Assembly (NCBI GenBank): GCA_019400425.1
Contig: JAFREE010000053.1
Coordinates: 62,001 to 126,000, forward strand
DNA: 64,000 nt
From: Hymenochaete sp. R1
Taxonomy: Eukaryota; Basidiomycota; Agaricomycetes; Hymenochaetales; Hymenochaetaceae
Reading direction: 5' to 3'
The notes beneath the pieces are model-generated. The model was not told where the DNA came from and ran no database searches. It was given only the letters and a program-made list of their open reading frames with translations. Shown one piece after another: positions 50,184 to 62,427 of this stretch. Within the stretch, counting starts at the first letter, position 1. Every line of letters begins with the position of its first letter. Both the position numbers and the translations under genes were made by a program.

Positions 50184-53100
50184 AGGTCGGAGGGGGGTTT
50201 GGTATGGGTTGTGTAGTGTAGTGTGGTGTGGGGTTGTGTGGGATGTGATGGTATGAAAAAATCTGGTACGTTCTTTTGCCAAGTATCTTTTCTTTTTTCG
50301 TCGTTTCGTTTGTTATGATGGCTGATAGCGGTTTCTTTTCATAATACCACGTTATAGTGCTTCGTTGGAGACCGCGGAGTACTAGTGAGCCCTCGTCTTG
50401 TCATCCAGCTTGACGTCGAGCTTCGTTGTTTAGTTCTCATGCCAGGCTGGTGTTACACGCGCGGATGTGGCTATATTGCGCCGCAGTCTTTCCCTGGTCT
50501 CCAAACCTTCATGCCTCTTCCTGTGCTTCTCCCTTCATCATCTTTCATGATCATCGATCCTTGTCGCCACTCCCCGCCCGACACGGAGGCGGAGGTGTCG
50601 TCTCGTCATTCATGATCACCACCCAGCATCTCATTTTCCTATCCTCCTATCTTCCATCTATCATATTTTAATCATTAACGTGCTTGAGCCAAGACCAAGA
50701 CAACCCAACTCCAATCCAATCCAATCCATTCATCGAATATGACCTTCATGTCGCTGATACGCAGTCCTGCACCTTCCTAGCGACTCTGACGTCGATATCG
50801 ACGGCGACCATTAAGGGATTAGAAGCGACGCCAAGCCAAGACTACTCTCCGACTACTTCCAAACGCCGAACCCTCCGGCGATGTCGTTCCAACAATCGCC
50901 AAGCCCCGAGGATCTTGGGAAGTGACAAGTTATAATACAGGTATTCCAGTTATCCACGCCCACGCTGACTGGTACGTGAGTCTGGGCCAGCACCCGGTGT
51001 TAGTCTCGTTCGGACGATAATATTAATATTAATGCGTGGCGGAGGCTGTGGGGGGATTAGCTTCCGAGTTATCAGTTAGCTTCCCGAGCCCGAGCGTAAG
51101 TTATTAGCTCGAGTTTGTTTGCTTGTCTTCTTTGGTCTTGTCTTGTTCTTGTCTTTTGTGCTTGGACTTCCGAACAACGACTTCAAAAAAAAAGAAGATG
51201 GCTTCGGAGTGTCGACTTACCGAGCGCCGCCGCCTCTTCCTTTCTCTTTCGCGTGGGCGTCCCACCCCACCCCACCCCGTCCCGTCCTGGATTTTCGGTA
51301 AGATATGGTAACCCTTCCTGTGTTTCTTCTCTCTTGACTTTTTGCTCTTTGTAAGAGAAGAGAGTCGGATCGAGCGCTGTTGGGGAGGTCCCGTGAGGCT
51401 GAGGTTGAGGCTGGAGCTGAGATACCACCGACAAGGATAACAACATAGCTAATGCCGACGACTCTGTTTGTCCATCATCACTTCACAAGCACTCATGCTT
51501 TGTCAGTGTCAATTTAGGTCCAAGTCCATGTCTTAGCATCTGCGTGCCATGCCATGACATGCCATGCGCCGGGGAGCTATGTCGGCTGGGCTACCAAATC
51601 AAAGTTCAAACTCGAATACTCAGACTCAGACTCGGGCTTGGACTCGGACTCGGACTCAGACAAACGAAACCATGTGCATGTGTATCGAAGGGTCCTAGTC
51701 TTAGCACGCTCCTAACGCCATCACTTCACGGACACACCAGCCTGAGTCCTAGTACTAGTACTGGTACTGGTGATGGGAATCCAAATTTCCAGTTGCCAGT
51801 ACCGTCGCTAATGCCAGTGCCAGTTACGGTACTCAGGCTGATAAGGCGGAAGTTTCTCTGAGTCTTCGAGTCTTCGAGGTTCGTTAATATCGCGACTCGG
51901 GGGTCTGTTTGTACCAAGTGACGAGTCTTCTCGGCGTTATGGCATCGTGTCGTGTCGTGTGTTCGACTCGAGCTTAACTTTATTACTGTTTCATCTCGCG
52001 TTTTGTACTCACTCACGGCACGCGGGACACGGGGAACGTCACAATGCTTCTCTTCTGAAAGCATGCCAGTGCCAGTGATATTATCATACGTCGATACAGT
52101 ATTACAGTGTCGTTTGAACGGGCAGGAGCCCTGAGCACTGAGCAAGATTTCAGAAAGATGGGTCGGGATAAGCGGTAAGCACGCTCAGAGGCTCAAGGAT
52201 AGGGTTTGGCGAAAATCTCGTTTTTCTCGTCGTTGTTGTTGTCGTTGGGTTCCCGAACGTGGAACGTATGGAGGGACTCGGAGGGTGTTGATCGTTGATC
52301 GTTGCAGTGATTGAATTGATTGATGGTTTCGTGTCATGTTGAGAGCTGAGGCTGAGGACCTTTTCGAGTTGATGAGCGAGGCGGGTGCAGGTGCCGGTGC
52401 AGACGCGCTATCGTAGAGTTACACAAGCCACGCTACGTTGATCAACTTCAACTTGATGCATGATTTCGGTTTCGGTATCGGTATCAACGGGGCGTCCACT
52501 TTCAAAGTTGTTCGATGGTCATTCCGTAGGCTTGGTACGATGGTAGCGCAAGTTGGTCTTTTCACTGGCACTGGCAGAAGGCGTGCCAGTCACAGTACTA
52601 GTGGGGGGACGCCCGTCTGGAGCTGACGCCGGTGATGTGTTGTACTAGTCAGTTACTGAGTTGGTCGGCGTTGGTTAGCACACACGACGTCGGCCGTGGG
52701 ATAATTTAAATTAATATTTCTTTCCCTCGGATCAAGAAACGAACGAACGCACGCACTCACGAACACTGAACTTGAACGCTCCTGTCCCCGGTCCCATCTT
52801 GACTTGACTTGACTAGTACTCTCTCCCTAAGTCCCTTCCACTGGCACTGACATCCGCAGTCGAAACAGCGCCATCATCTCGAACACCAACACCAACAATA
52901 ACAATAACAAAGATATTTGGTTCCGAACCCCCGAAACCCAAGCCGATTATGGTTCAGCAGCAGGTTCGGCGTTCTGTTTTTTTAATGCGAATCCGAAACG
53001 CCAAGAAAGACCAAGACCCAGATCTCCCAAGACCAAGCCCAAGCCCTTCGCGAATCGCGAGGCTAGCGCCGGCACACCCACCTTAAGCTTCCTTGTCAGC

Positions 53101-54545
53101 TCGATAAGGCAGAACTTGGGTGCATTTTGTCGTCGTCGTCTCGTCCCGTCGTGTTGTCGTCTTGAGGATACAAGTAGCGAAGAAGTCTAACTTCAAGGGT
53201 GGTGTTTTCTTTTTTTTTCGTGTTGTGCAATGCATGTATCGCGTGCCGCGTGTTGTAGAACTAGGACGACGGAGACTACGACCGACCGGGGCGAGAAATA
53301 GACAGAGACGTGGATTCGACATTCAATTTCAAAGTTCCGGTGCGGCTGCGGGTGGATGTGCTACTGCCAGTGTCAGTGCCAGTGTGGTTCAAGATGGTTC
53401 ATTGCCATTGGTTGGTCCGGCCAGGCTCGATCGGTCGGATGGACGGGGGTTGTCATTGGTACTGGTGCTGTCACCACGGGTTGTCCGCCGTCGTCTTTGT
53501 CGTCGCCATCACCATCAACCCTCGTTGATCATCTGCGAATGGGCCGGGGAAAACGAAAGGGCAAAGCGCGAAGCCTAAGGAAAGACTAAGCACAGGACGT
53601 TTGCAACAGCATGTACAGGAGCACATTGCACACGCGAGCAAAACAGACAGATGAAGCCACGACATGTGCGGGCTTACCCAGCCTGGGTGGTGTTCGAGTT
53701 GTGAGAAGGGAACCTTAGACCGGCAACACTTGGTATTTGACGGGACTCCGGCTAATATTAATGGATGACTGTTCGTTTTTGTCTTTTCCGGCGCACTAGC
53801 AGGCAGGGATTGGCTAACCTAACCCGGAGGCCGGGGGTTGACGTTCGATTGTGGGTGATTATGCCATGATTCCGAATTACGTATTCTTATCCGAGTACCG
53901 AGACCTCTGTGGAAAGCGATTACACCGCCACAGGATTAGTGCGCGAAAGAAGGTCTTGGCGTGGATAGATGATGTGATCATTCAGAATCAGACCTGCCTT
54001 ACCTTGGGTCCCCTTCCCCCAAGCTAAACCCAAGACCAAGCCAAGGCCGAAGGAGCCAAGCCATACTTTCGAATGCAGCCGTATCGAATACACCCTTCGC
54101 TTGAGTAAGTCCTCTTTTTCATTTTTTTTTTTTTCATTTTTTTTTTTCCATCCGAGTACTAGTGCATCACTCTCATATCATCTCCATCTCCTTAGGCTTA
54201 GGTACTGCGTGGTTTCTCAAAAGCCACGTCCCCGCCTCCACACTCTCCTTTTATCGCCCTTTTCGCCTCTTATATATCTTTCTTCCCTCCTCCATCTTCT
54301 CGTCCTTGATTTGCCCCAGCGAATCATCACTCTCTTTTCGACAACTAGTACTTGACGGTACCTAGTACCCAGTAGTGTCAATCTCACTCAATACCCTCAG
54401 AGCTCCCAGCTGCGCTACGGCAAGCCACAACCACGACCCTGACCACAGTTTATATACTGGCTATAAAGCTTAAGCCAGCCTTTCATCACATACATATACA
54501 TACCCCTTCGCCCCGCCCCGTTGGTTGCGTTAATCCGAGACCGAG
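50184..54545. other. Gene-poor 4.4-kb region with short palindromic words
   Basis: No ORF here looks coding on either strand. The stretch is rich in short repeated words: ACTAGT (50380, 51750, 52600, 52643, 52813, 54158, 54345), CAGTGCCAGTG-like units (51810, 52065, 53365), GACTCGGACTCG-like units (51630) and ATTAATATTAAT (51023). Ends in long T tracts (54122-54150) and a pyrimidine-rich leader before the kinase gene. It may be an extended promoter or hold a non-coding transcript. Confidence 0.55.
54462..54467 (+). promoter_or_regulatory. TATA box of kinase gene
   Basis: TATAAA, 79-84 bases upstream of the ATG at 54546; preceded by a second TATATA at 54450. Confidence 0.5.
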
Positions 54546-57500
54546 ATGCCATCGTGGGTGAAGCTCGTCTACTCCGTCAAGGACCTCCGCGAGGCCTTCC
54601 GGAGTCAACCGCCGTCCTTTGAGAAGAAGAAAAACTACGAGTATAAGCGGAGTTTGGGGAGAGGCACTTTTGGGCGTGTGTTGGTGAGTTTCTTCCTTCC
54701 TCTCCTCAATTTCTTTCTTTCTGCTTCTCTTCGTGTCGCGACAGAGCGGCTTTGTTGCTCTTGCCTGCGATTGGTTGCTGCGTTCCGTTTTCTGTTCTCG
54801 CTTCAGCCCTATCGTTCTCGCACCTTCCCCTTCCCACCCCCTTGGGCTTCTCTTCTTCTTTTCTTGTGTGTTGCGCGTTGCCATCGAACAAACGACTATG
54901 ACAATGACTTCTTTGTCCCATTCCTTGGCTTGGCACCGCACCGTGACCGAATCCCCACTTGTTGATCGTGATCGTGTCGCTAACCTCCCGTCGCTCTTCC
55001 GTATAGCAAGCGACGTGGTACGACCCCGCCTCACCCGCACTCGCGCCGACCGTCCCACAAACTCGTCTCCATCCATACCTCACGAACTCCAAACGGGCAG
55101 CCGCGTCGACGAATGCGCTCCAGTCTACTTCTGCCTCTATTTCTACTTCTACTCCGAACTCGAACGCGAACGCGAAAGGCAAACAGAGAGGCGTCCGGCA
55201 CTCTCGTAGCGCCTCTAACCTCCTTTCTTCGCTAGGCGGTCGGGGTGGGGGCGAAGGTGGGGGTCGTACGAGTGGGGATGGCGAGGGCGGACAACATGGT
55301 GCGGGGCAGGGGAACGGGAACGTTCGGTCCGGCGCCTCGCGGAGCGTGTCGAATTTGTTCTCCGCCGTCTCCGGGAGCGCTAGCGCTAGCGGCAGCTCCA
55401 ACGCCAATTCGAATTCGTACGACCACTCCGGATCTGGGAGCTCCGCGGGCGCAAGTACTAGCTCACACCAGTTCGGGCAGGATCTACAACTTGAACACGG
55501 GAAGAAACCTGCGAAACGGGACGTAGCGCTGAAGATCGTGAAGAAGCGCGCGTTGTCGAAGTTGGAGAAGGACATGATGGCGTTCGAGTGTAGGATCTTG
55601 TCGAAGCTTAGGCATCGGAACGTCGTGCGTCTCCTTTTCCTTCTCTGTTACCTTTTTCTTTTTCTTTGTTTTTGTCCTTTTTTCTTTGTTTTGGAAACGT
55701 GTGACTGAATTCATCTGTTTGTTTGTTTGTTTTACGCGTGCGTGTGTGTGTTTGACAGATCCAGTTCTACGAAAGCTTCGAGTCGAGGAAATGCTATTAC
55801 CTCTCTTTCGAGCTCGCTGCGGGCGGCGAGCTCTTCGATCGCATCGTGCAGCGTGGTGGGAAGTTCACGGAGCGGGATGCCAAGGGTGCCGTGCGGTGAG
55901 TTTTTTGAGGTCTTTTTTTCTGTCTCTCTTGTGTGTTTCGTGTTTCGTGCCGTGTCGTGTCGACCCGTGTCTTATCTCATCTCTGTTTCCCTGAATATTA
56001 ATGTCGCTGAACTGAGCTTGGGTACTCGATCGCGCGTTTTCCTGACGATGTCGATACATTTCCATTTCCATTAATATTAATATTAATGTGAGAAACGATT
56101 CACTGACACTGATATGCCAACTCGAATCACCTGCAGATCCATCCTGAGCGGTGTACAGTACTTACACGCGAACGGGATCGTGCACCATGATTTAAAGTAC
56201 GTCTCCGCTACATTGGTATTAAGCTTGTATCGTATCTCACCTCACCTCACCCCTTCTTATGTTTTCGTCGTCGTCGCCGTCGTCGTCGTGCGCCGCGCTC
56301 GTGTATGTAGGCCCGAGAACATCTTGTTACGATCCCGGGACGAGGACGCTGACATCGTCTTGGCGGACTTTGGAGCGTGAGTCGTTTTTTTTTTTAAAAA
56401 AAAGGAGAAATCGCAACGTGGAGGTCTTTCTGTGAACTGACTGATTGGTGTTTTTTCTTGTCTTGTTTCAATGCCTCACCTCGTGTTCGTCGTCGTGGGT
56501 TCGTCGTGGGTTCTTCGTTCTTGTCCCGTCTTGGTCTTGGTCATGGTTACCGCCTTCATCGCACTTTGGGCTTCACTGTACATGTATGTATGCATACATA
56601 CCGTGCATATGGTGTACGGTCTGCAGTGCGCGCCATTTGCCTTCCCCGGACCATGTGCTGTATTGCGACACGGGGACGTACGATTATTCGCCGCCGGAGA
56701 TCTTCACGCGGGAAGGACACGGTCCGAAGCTGGACGTATGGGCAGTTGGGTGAGTCCTTTCGAACATCGAATCGGTGCACTTGCCAGTACTAGTGCACCT
56801 GCGGTTTCGGATAACCAGTACTAAAAACCGTTCCGCACCCAGCGTCATCACGCACGTCATCCTCTCCGGAATGATGCCCTTCCCCAACAGCACCCTCGCC
56901 GTCCTCCGCCAATCCGTCCTCCGCGCCGACCTCGCCTTCGAAGGGCGCTACTGGCAACACGTCTCAGAGTCTGCAAAGTCCTTCGTCTCGGCGCTCCTCC
57001 ACGCAGACCAGAAGACGCGCCCCTCGTCGGCGGAGGCGCTCGCGCATCCGTGGTTGAGTGGGCGCGTGGATACGAGTTTGAGGAAGGGCGGCTTAGGGGT
57101 GGTGGGAGCGGGGGCGATGGCGAGCGCGAGTGCGTTTGATTTACCTGGGTTGAGGGAGAATTTGAGTAGGGTTGCGAGGGCAAGGTGGCAGGCGGCGTAT
57201 GTGAGGGCTTTGGAGGTGAATAGGGCGAAGAATGGGGGTGGGGGTGGGGGCGGGAGTGAGGCGACGTCGGTGTCGGTGTCGAGGGCGATGTCGATGTCGA
57301 TGTCGAGGAGGAGCGAGAGTGGGGATAGTGGGAGGACGAGCGGGGATAGTGAACTGGACGAGTTCACGGACGCGCACGCGTATGCCAGTGGGTCTTCAAG
57401 TTCAAGTTCACAACGACAACGGCCTTCGATCCAGACTTGCAGACCCGGGCAGGGACAGGGACAGTATAGAGCCCTGTCGCACGCGCGTAGTTGTAGTTTT

Positions 57501-58205
57501 GCGGGGATGGCGAGCCCTGACGCAGATGAGAGCCTTAAGGAATTGGAGAAGCTCGTGTCGTCTGAGACGTACCGCCAAGCGTCGACGTCTCCTGTACCCC
57601 CTCCCATCCCAGCATCTTCGTCTTCGGCCAAACTGAATTCGAGCGCGAACTATGCGTCCCTCCCACGTAACTTCCAATTCCCCCCGGGCCCTCCTTCTGT
57701 CTCCGAGTCCTCCGCTTCCACTCCCAACAACAACGCTACCACTACCGCCAACGCAAACTCAACTACGACTGTGCCCGCTCCCGCTCCCCCCACCGTCGGC
57801 ACACGCCCACGCCCACGCACACACGTCCCAGCGCACCCCATCAACATCGACACACACCGCCAGGAGTCGCAATGGTCCGAAGGCGGCGAGTCGGGCGAAG
57901 TTTCCGATTACTCGTTCTATGCGCGGTCGCGGTCGTCGAGGTGGGGCTCGGATCGGAGTCACTCGACGGCGAGGACTTCTGTTGAGAACGAGGTCGAGAA
58001 CGACAATGAGGTCGAGGGAGAGGGAGAGGGAGAGGTGGGAAGGGGTACCGAGGAGTGCCAGCGTGTCGGTGCGCGCGAGGGTGCGCGTATTCCAAAGGGA
58101 GATCGAAAAAGGCGGGATGATCTGGACGATGAGGAGGTTCTGGGATGGAGGACGTCCTTGTTGCCTGAGGTGGAGAAGTCGTTCGGGAAGCCGTTCCATT
58201 TCTGA
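54546..58205 (+). CDS. CAMK-type Ser/Thr protein kinase with HHD catalytic loop and N-lobe insertion
   Basis: About 835 aa, seven exons (intron 1 is 323 nt, 54684-55006). [18 protein letters not shown], then P-loop [11 protein letters not shown] and QATWYDP. About 165 residues of Ser/Gly/Asn/Ala-rich sequence follow before [10 protein letters not shown], which holds the catalytic Lys. Then helix C Glu in [34 protein letters not shown], catalytic loop IVHHDLKPENILL (His replaces the Arg of HRD), [17 protein letters not shown] (APE position) and [20 protein letters not shown]. The kinase domain ends ALAHPWLSG at about 57060. The C-terminal 380 residues are low complexity, with GGGGGGG (57234-57254), [15 protein letters not shown], a Pro-rich part and an acidic/basic end KSFGKPFHF. 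Lys, Glu, catalytic Asp and DFG are all present, so activity is plausible. No clear calmodulin-binding helix identified. Confidence 0.9.
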
Positions 58206-60825
58206 CTCTGAGGTTCTGGCATTCGCATTTTTGCATGTTGCATTTTTGTTTCTGCTTTTTTTTGCTTTGTTTTACAAGTCTTTCAAGTTCTCACACCCCA
58301 CCCTAATCGCTCGCTCATCGCTTTCCATCTCGTCTCTCGTCTCTCTCGAGATTTTCCGAGATTTTGAGATTTTTTGTTGTTGCGTGATTGTGATCAGAGC
58401 ATCGTTTCGTTCGCTTTAAATTTGTCCATCGTTCTCGTCTATATGCACCCTCACCCTTCCCCCCCTTTTTTTTTTCTCATTTTTGCTCTGTCCCTCCCTT
58501 CTTTCGATTTCGATTTCGACTTGGAGTGGAACGAATGCCAGTGGACTTGCTCTCCTTTCCTTTCTTTTCTTTTTTTCTTCATCTTTCTTAACCTTTGTTC
58601 GCCTTCCTTTCGTTCTTCGTTCTCATTGCTCTCGTGCAATATTGATGTCCTCAAACCAAACTCGTCCTTCGCGAGCCGCCTAAGAGCTACGGATTCCCTA
58701 TATTAATACCGGTGTTTGGATATATGCATATGAAGTTGGGGGGAGGGGGTAAGATAAGTGGGTCACGCGTAAGGTGGTTGGTGGGTAGTTCGAGTTCGAC
58801 TCGGATTCAAGTTACTAGTACTATTAGTATCAGGATGGGTAATCCCTGGTCTCCGATATCATATTGTTGATTATGCTGTTGGCTGTTGGCTACTGACAGT
58901 AGATCATCATTCGTTTCATGTTCTTCTTTTTTTTTGTAGTATTATTTTTATAAGATTTTTTTTGGCAAGGTTCTTTGTGGGGGTGTACTTGTGGCTTCAG
59001 CTTGCGTGGACAGAGAAACTCGGAGATGTGAAACTTGAGCGTGGGAGTATGAACTTGTACTTTAACATTTAATTTCCAGCTCCAGAGCCTGAGACTCGGA
59101 GCGGGCGGGCGAATCATGATGTTCCTCTGAATCCTCAGCCTCGCCAGCTCACGCTCTTGGAAAGATTGCACAAACTTATCATTAATTGATACATTATATT
59201 ATATTACGACCCATCTGCGAATCCGAAGGAATGATTGTTTCAGGACGGCTGCGACTACGGTATTCTATTTTCGAGAAGTGAAGTGGAAGATGTTGAGATG
59301 GTTCGGGGCATCCGCGGGACGGGGCAGGCGCCCACTGGCACGCCGCCCCATTGGCAAGAGTCACCGACAACACCAATCCTGGATCCAATCCCAATCGTCG
59401 ATGGTGTCTCGATTGCGCTTGTCTCGGGCCAATATTTAATCATAATGATAATGATAGGCGCGTCTCTTCGCTGCGAAGTTCGTAGCCATGTCATCTCGAC
59501 GTCGGAGCGCTCATTTTTTCTCTCCTCACCCTCCCGCCCTCGCCCGCCGTCCCACGTGCCGACCTCGGACTCGGACTCGGACTTGACTGGTGTCCGGTGT
59601 CTGGTTGCCGCTGCGGTGATTACTAGTACGCACTCTTGGGCAATACGCTGATGTGCGGGACGAGACTAACACGGCCTTTGAGTCCGACGAAGCTCTAGCG
59701 GCGGGTGACGTGCGAGCTTTCTGTTCTGCGCTGACGATGATGATTATGGTGATAACGAGTGCGTCGGCGTTTCGTAGGTGAGTGAATATCTGAGCATTTC
59801 TGATTCATTCTTGTGATATATCGCTGGTAGTCTATTTAGCATCATTGATCTCATCGAAGGTCTTTACTGCGATCATGACGGTGTCAAGGGCAAGGGCAAT
59901 GAGCAAAGCGCCCGAGACATTGTTAATTCGCAATGGTTCCCCAGTCTACCTTATCACTATCAGCACCAGTAGGTTCCCAAGGTCCCCAGCAGCGGACTCG
60001 GACGTGGACTACTCAACGCTCGACATATCTGATATCAATCATAGAACAAGTGTAAACTCTCCATCTCCTGGGGTTGTTACCACCATTTCCGCGTACAGCT
60101 TCAGCACTGTGGTACCGCATCACTCGGGCACGCGGATATTGGGCGTCTCGTGGCGTTGCTAAAAATTGAATGCGAAGCTGTGCGTCGAGGACTCAGCCAC
60201 ACCTTTACGAACTATTCCATAATGACGTTTCTGAGAGCATTGTGACGGCGCATCTGTTGGGATCATGTCGTACACCTTTTAACCCTTTTCTCATCATTTC
60301 TTCTAATTCCTGGTGAGGCGCTGGCTGCGTTCTCCGCTCGGCTTCCGCGTCCTATCTACTTTTGGTACGGATTTATCGTCCCTGGATCATTTCAGGAGGC
60401 TATTGGACGGATTGTACGTTGGCTTTGTCGTTGCCGCCTTGAACGAGGAACTGATCCGTCCCATACAGGCTTTTCACGAGTAGCGAGACTTCAATGTGGT
60501 TCCGGTGCGAAAGGACCCTGGGAGAGAGGGACCCAAGCCGCCCTGCGAAGTGACCGCATTACCGCCTATGTCTCTCCTGCCGAAGTGAAACAGTAATGAC
60601 TCACTCACACACCGTCCGACTTATTTTCGTGCTTATGCCCTTGGGCGCACTGTTCGGGCACAGCGCGCCGTTGGTCGTTTGACCATTAGTGGATAAAAGG
60701 ATCGTTTGGTCGTCTCCGTTCTCTCCCAATCATCCATCTTCGACTCTCATCGATCGTTCTGTTCGTCTTAATCGTCTACTGAGCTCCTTGCGTTCTGTTA
60801 GGAGACAGTGACCCGGTCTATCATC
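58206..60825. other. Gene-poor stretch
   Basis: 3' flank of the kinase gene (T-rich to 58640) and promoter of the methyltransferase gene (TATA-like GGATAAAAGG at 60691-60700). ACTAGT at 58814 and 59624. ORFs at 59235-59651 and 59845-60162 look non-coding. Confidence 0.5.
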
Positions 60826-61799
60826 ATGAATGCCTTTATATACGCAGCGCTATTGGTTGCTGCGAGCGCGGCTCACCATGTCTCGAGTACGCCTCCGAAA
60901 CTTGGACAGGAGTCTTCCAACCATTTGGTTCACGGGAATGGGAAGAGAGAGGCGAAAGTGAAGGGAAAGAAGGCGGACGAGGCGCTTCATGAGACGCAGA
61001 ATACAAGTCGACTGGCTCTAACGATTATCGCTAGCACCAAGGTCAGACTCATTCATACTGTCTCACTCACCACGTATACGTTGGATTCTGACTCCAACTA
61101 TGACCACAGTACATTGTATGGTCAGTCTGCACCCTCGAAGCGTTCACGCGCGTACTTTCCCTCTTTCCAAAGCACCCACTATCAATCACCTTGCTTCCTT
61201 TCATACTTGCTCCTCTACAACCGCAAATCGGTAGCCAAAGCGAACCGCGAAGCTGGATGACGCCAATTCTCACGAGCCAGCCTTCCCCTCTTTTCATTAT
61301 AAGCGTCCTCTCCGTCATCGTCGGCTTTTCCATTCGTGTAGCCTGCTTCCGTACCTTAGGCCGCCATTTCTCGTTCCTCCACACCACTCTCGCTGAACAC
61401 CGTCTCATCTCATGCGGCCCATACAGCGTCGTCCGCCACCCCTCCTATACAGGCGAGATCCTCGTCCGGTTCGGAGTTCTTGCCATCCTCCTGCGTCCAG
61501 ACGGCCTTGTCGCTTCGAGCGGAGCATTGTCGTGGTCTACTTTGAACGGCTATCAAAGCTCCCTTATGGCGTGGCCCCTCCTGTTGACATCACGTTATGC
61601 GACGACCCTCGCGCACGCTGCGTTCGTGAATGCGCTGCGCATGGGGATGGCGACGTATGCGGGATGGATTCTGTTCGCGTGTCCGTATTTGATCTTGCGT
61701 GCGCCGAAGGAGGATGCGACGCTGCGTGAGAGGTTTGGGAAGGAGTGGGATCAGTACGCTGCGCGTGTGCCGTGGCGCTTTGTTCCTTACCTTGCTTGA
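60826..61799 (+). CDS. Isoprenylcysteine carboxyl methyltransferase-like (ICMT/Ste14 family)
   Basis: 301 aa: exon 60826-61041, intron 61042-61109, exon 61110-61799. ICMT methylates the C-terminal prenylated cysteine of CaaX proteins (Ras, mating pheromones) in the ER membrane. Visible features: N-terminal hydrophobic MNAFIYAALLVAASAA, a spliced KYIVWSVCTLEAFTR, and helices around PLFIISVLSVIVGFSIRVAC. The family core follows: ISCGPYSVVRHPSYTGEIL (RHPxYxG) and LILRAPKEDATLRERFGKEW with DQYAARVPWRFVPYL. The EDxxLxxxFGxxWxxYxxxVPxRFxP end fits the C-terminal cofactor-binding/catalytic part. Fungal genomes carry several ICMT-like genes; whether this is the Ste14 orthologue or one of the expanded relatives is not decided. 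Confidence 0.87.
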
Positions 61800-62427
61800 T
61801 CTACATGCCGTTCTGACTGAAGCTTTTTTACATTGAAAATTTGCTATCGGTTTTTATTAGGCTGACGCATTTCGTACTACCCTTCGCTCCACCCTCTTTT
61901 CTCTGTATTTCTCACTCTTTCCCCCCTGGGCCATCTACTCAATTCATTCATCCATTTCCCCCGATATAATAATAACATTCGTATGCGTCCCTTTCGTTTT
62001 GGGCCCATTATTTATATCTATTGTATATACCATCATTTCGTTTCTTGATTTTCAACTTCAATGTTTCAACTGTCTTTTTCCGCTGGCATTAAATCTTCGA
62101 CGACCCGAAACTTGTCTTGAATCGTCAACATTTCCGAAGCAATGCAATCTATTGCAAATCCGACTTGAATCTTTCCGGTCAGTTCGCTTTGCTTAGTTCT
62201 ATGCGTTTGCTTTGAGATATTAAAGAAAGTTGATTTGCTGGAAAGTTTGCAGGTAAACATCACGCCATTTCGTTTTGCGATGATACATTGAATTTCTTAA
62301 TGGATTAATGAAGATCACGCGGTATTAATCTGTATCTGGGGTTCTTACTCTTGCCTTTTTAGCAGGATCTCTTGTAGTAGGTGGCACGCTTCGTCGCGTT
62401 TTGCAATCTCAAGGCAACCTTTTCGAG
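61800..62427. other. Intergenic
   Basis: 3' flank of the methyltransferase gene and promoter of the next gene. Pyrimidine-rich 61880-61960. Nothing else seen. Confidence 0.5.

Noticed and set aside
59235..59651. 138-codon plus ORF between kinase and methyltransferase
   Set aside because: Composition looks random, no start context or domain.
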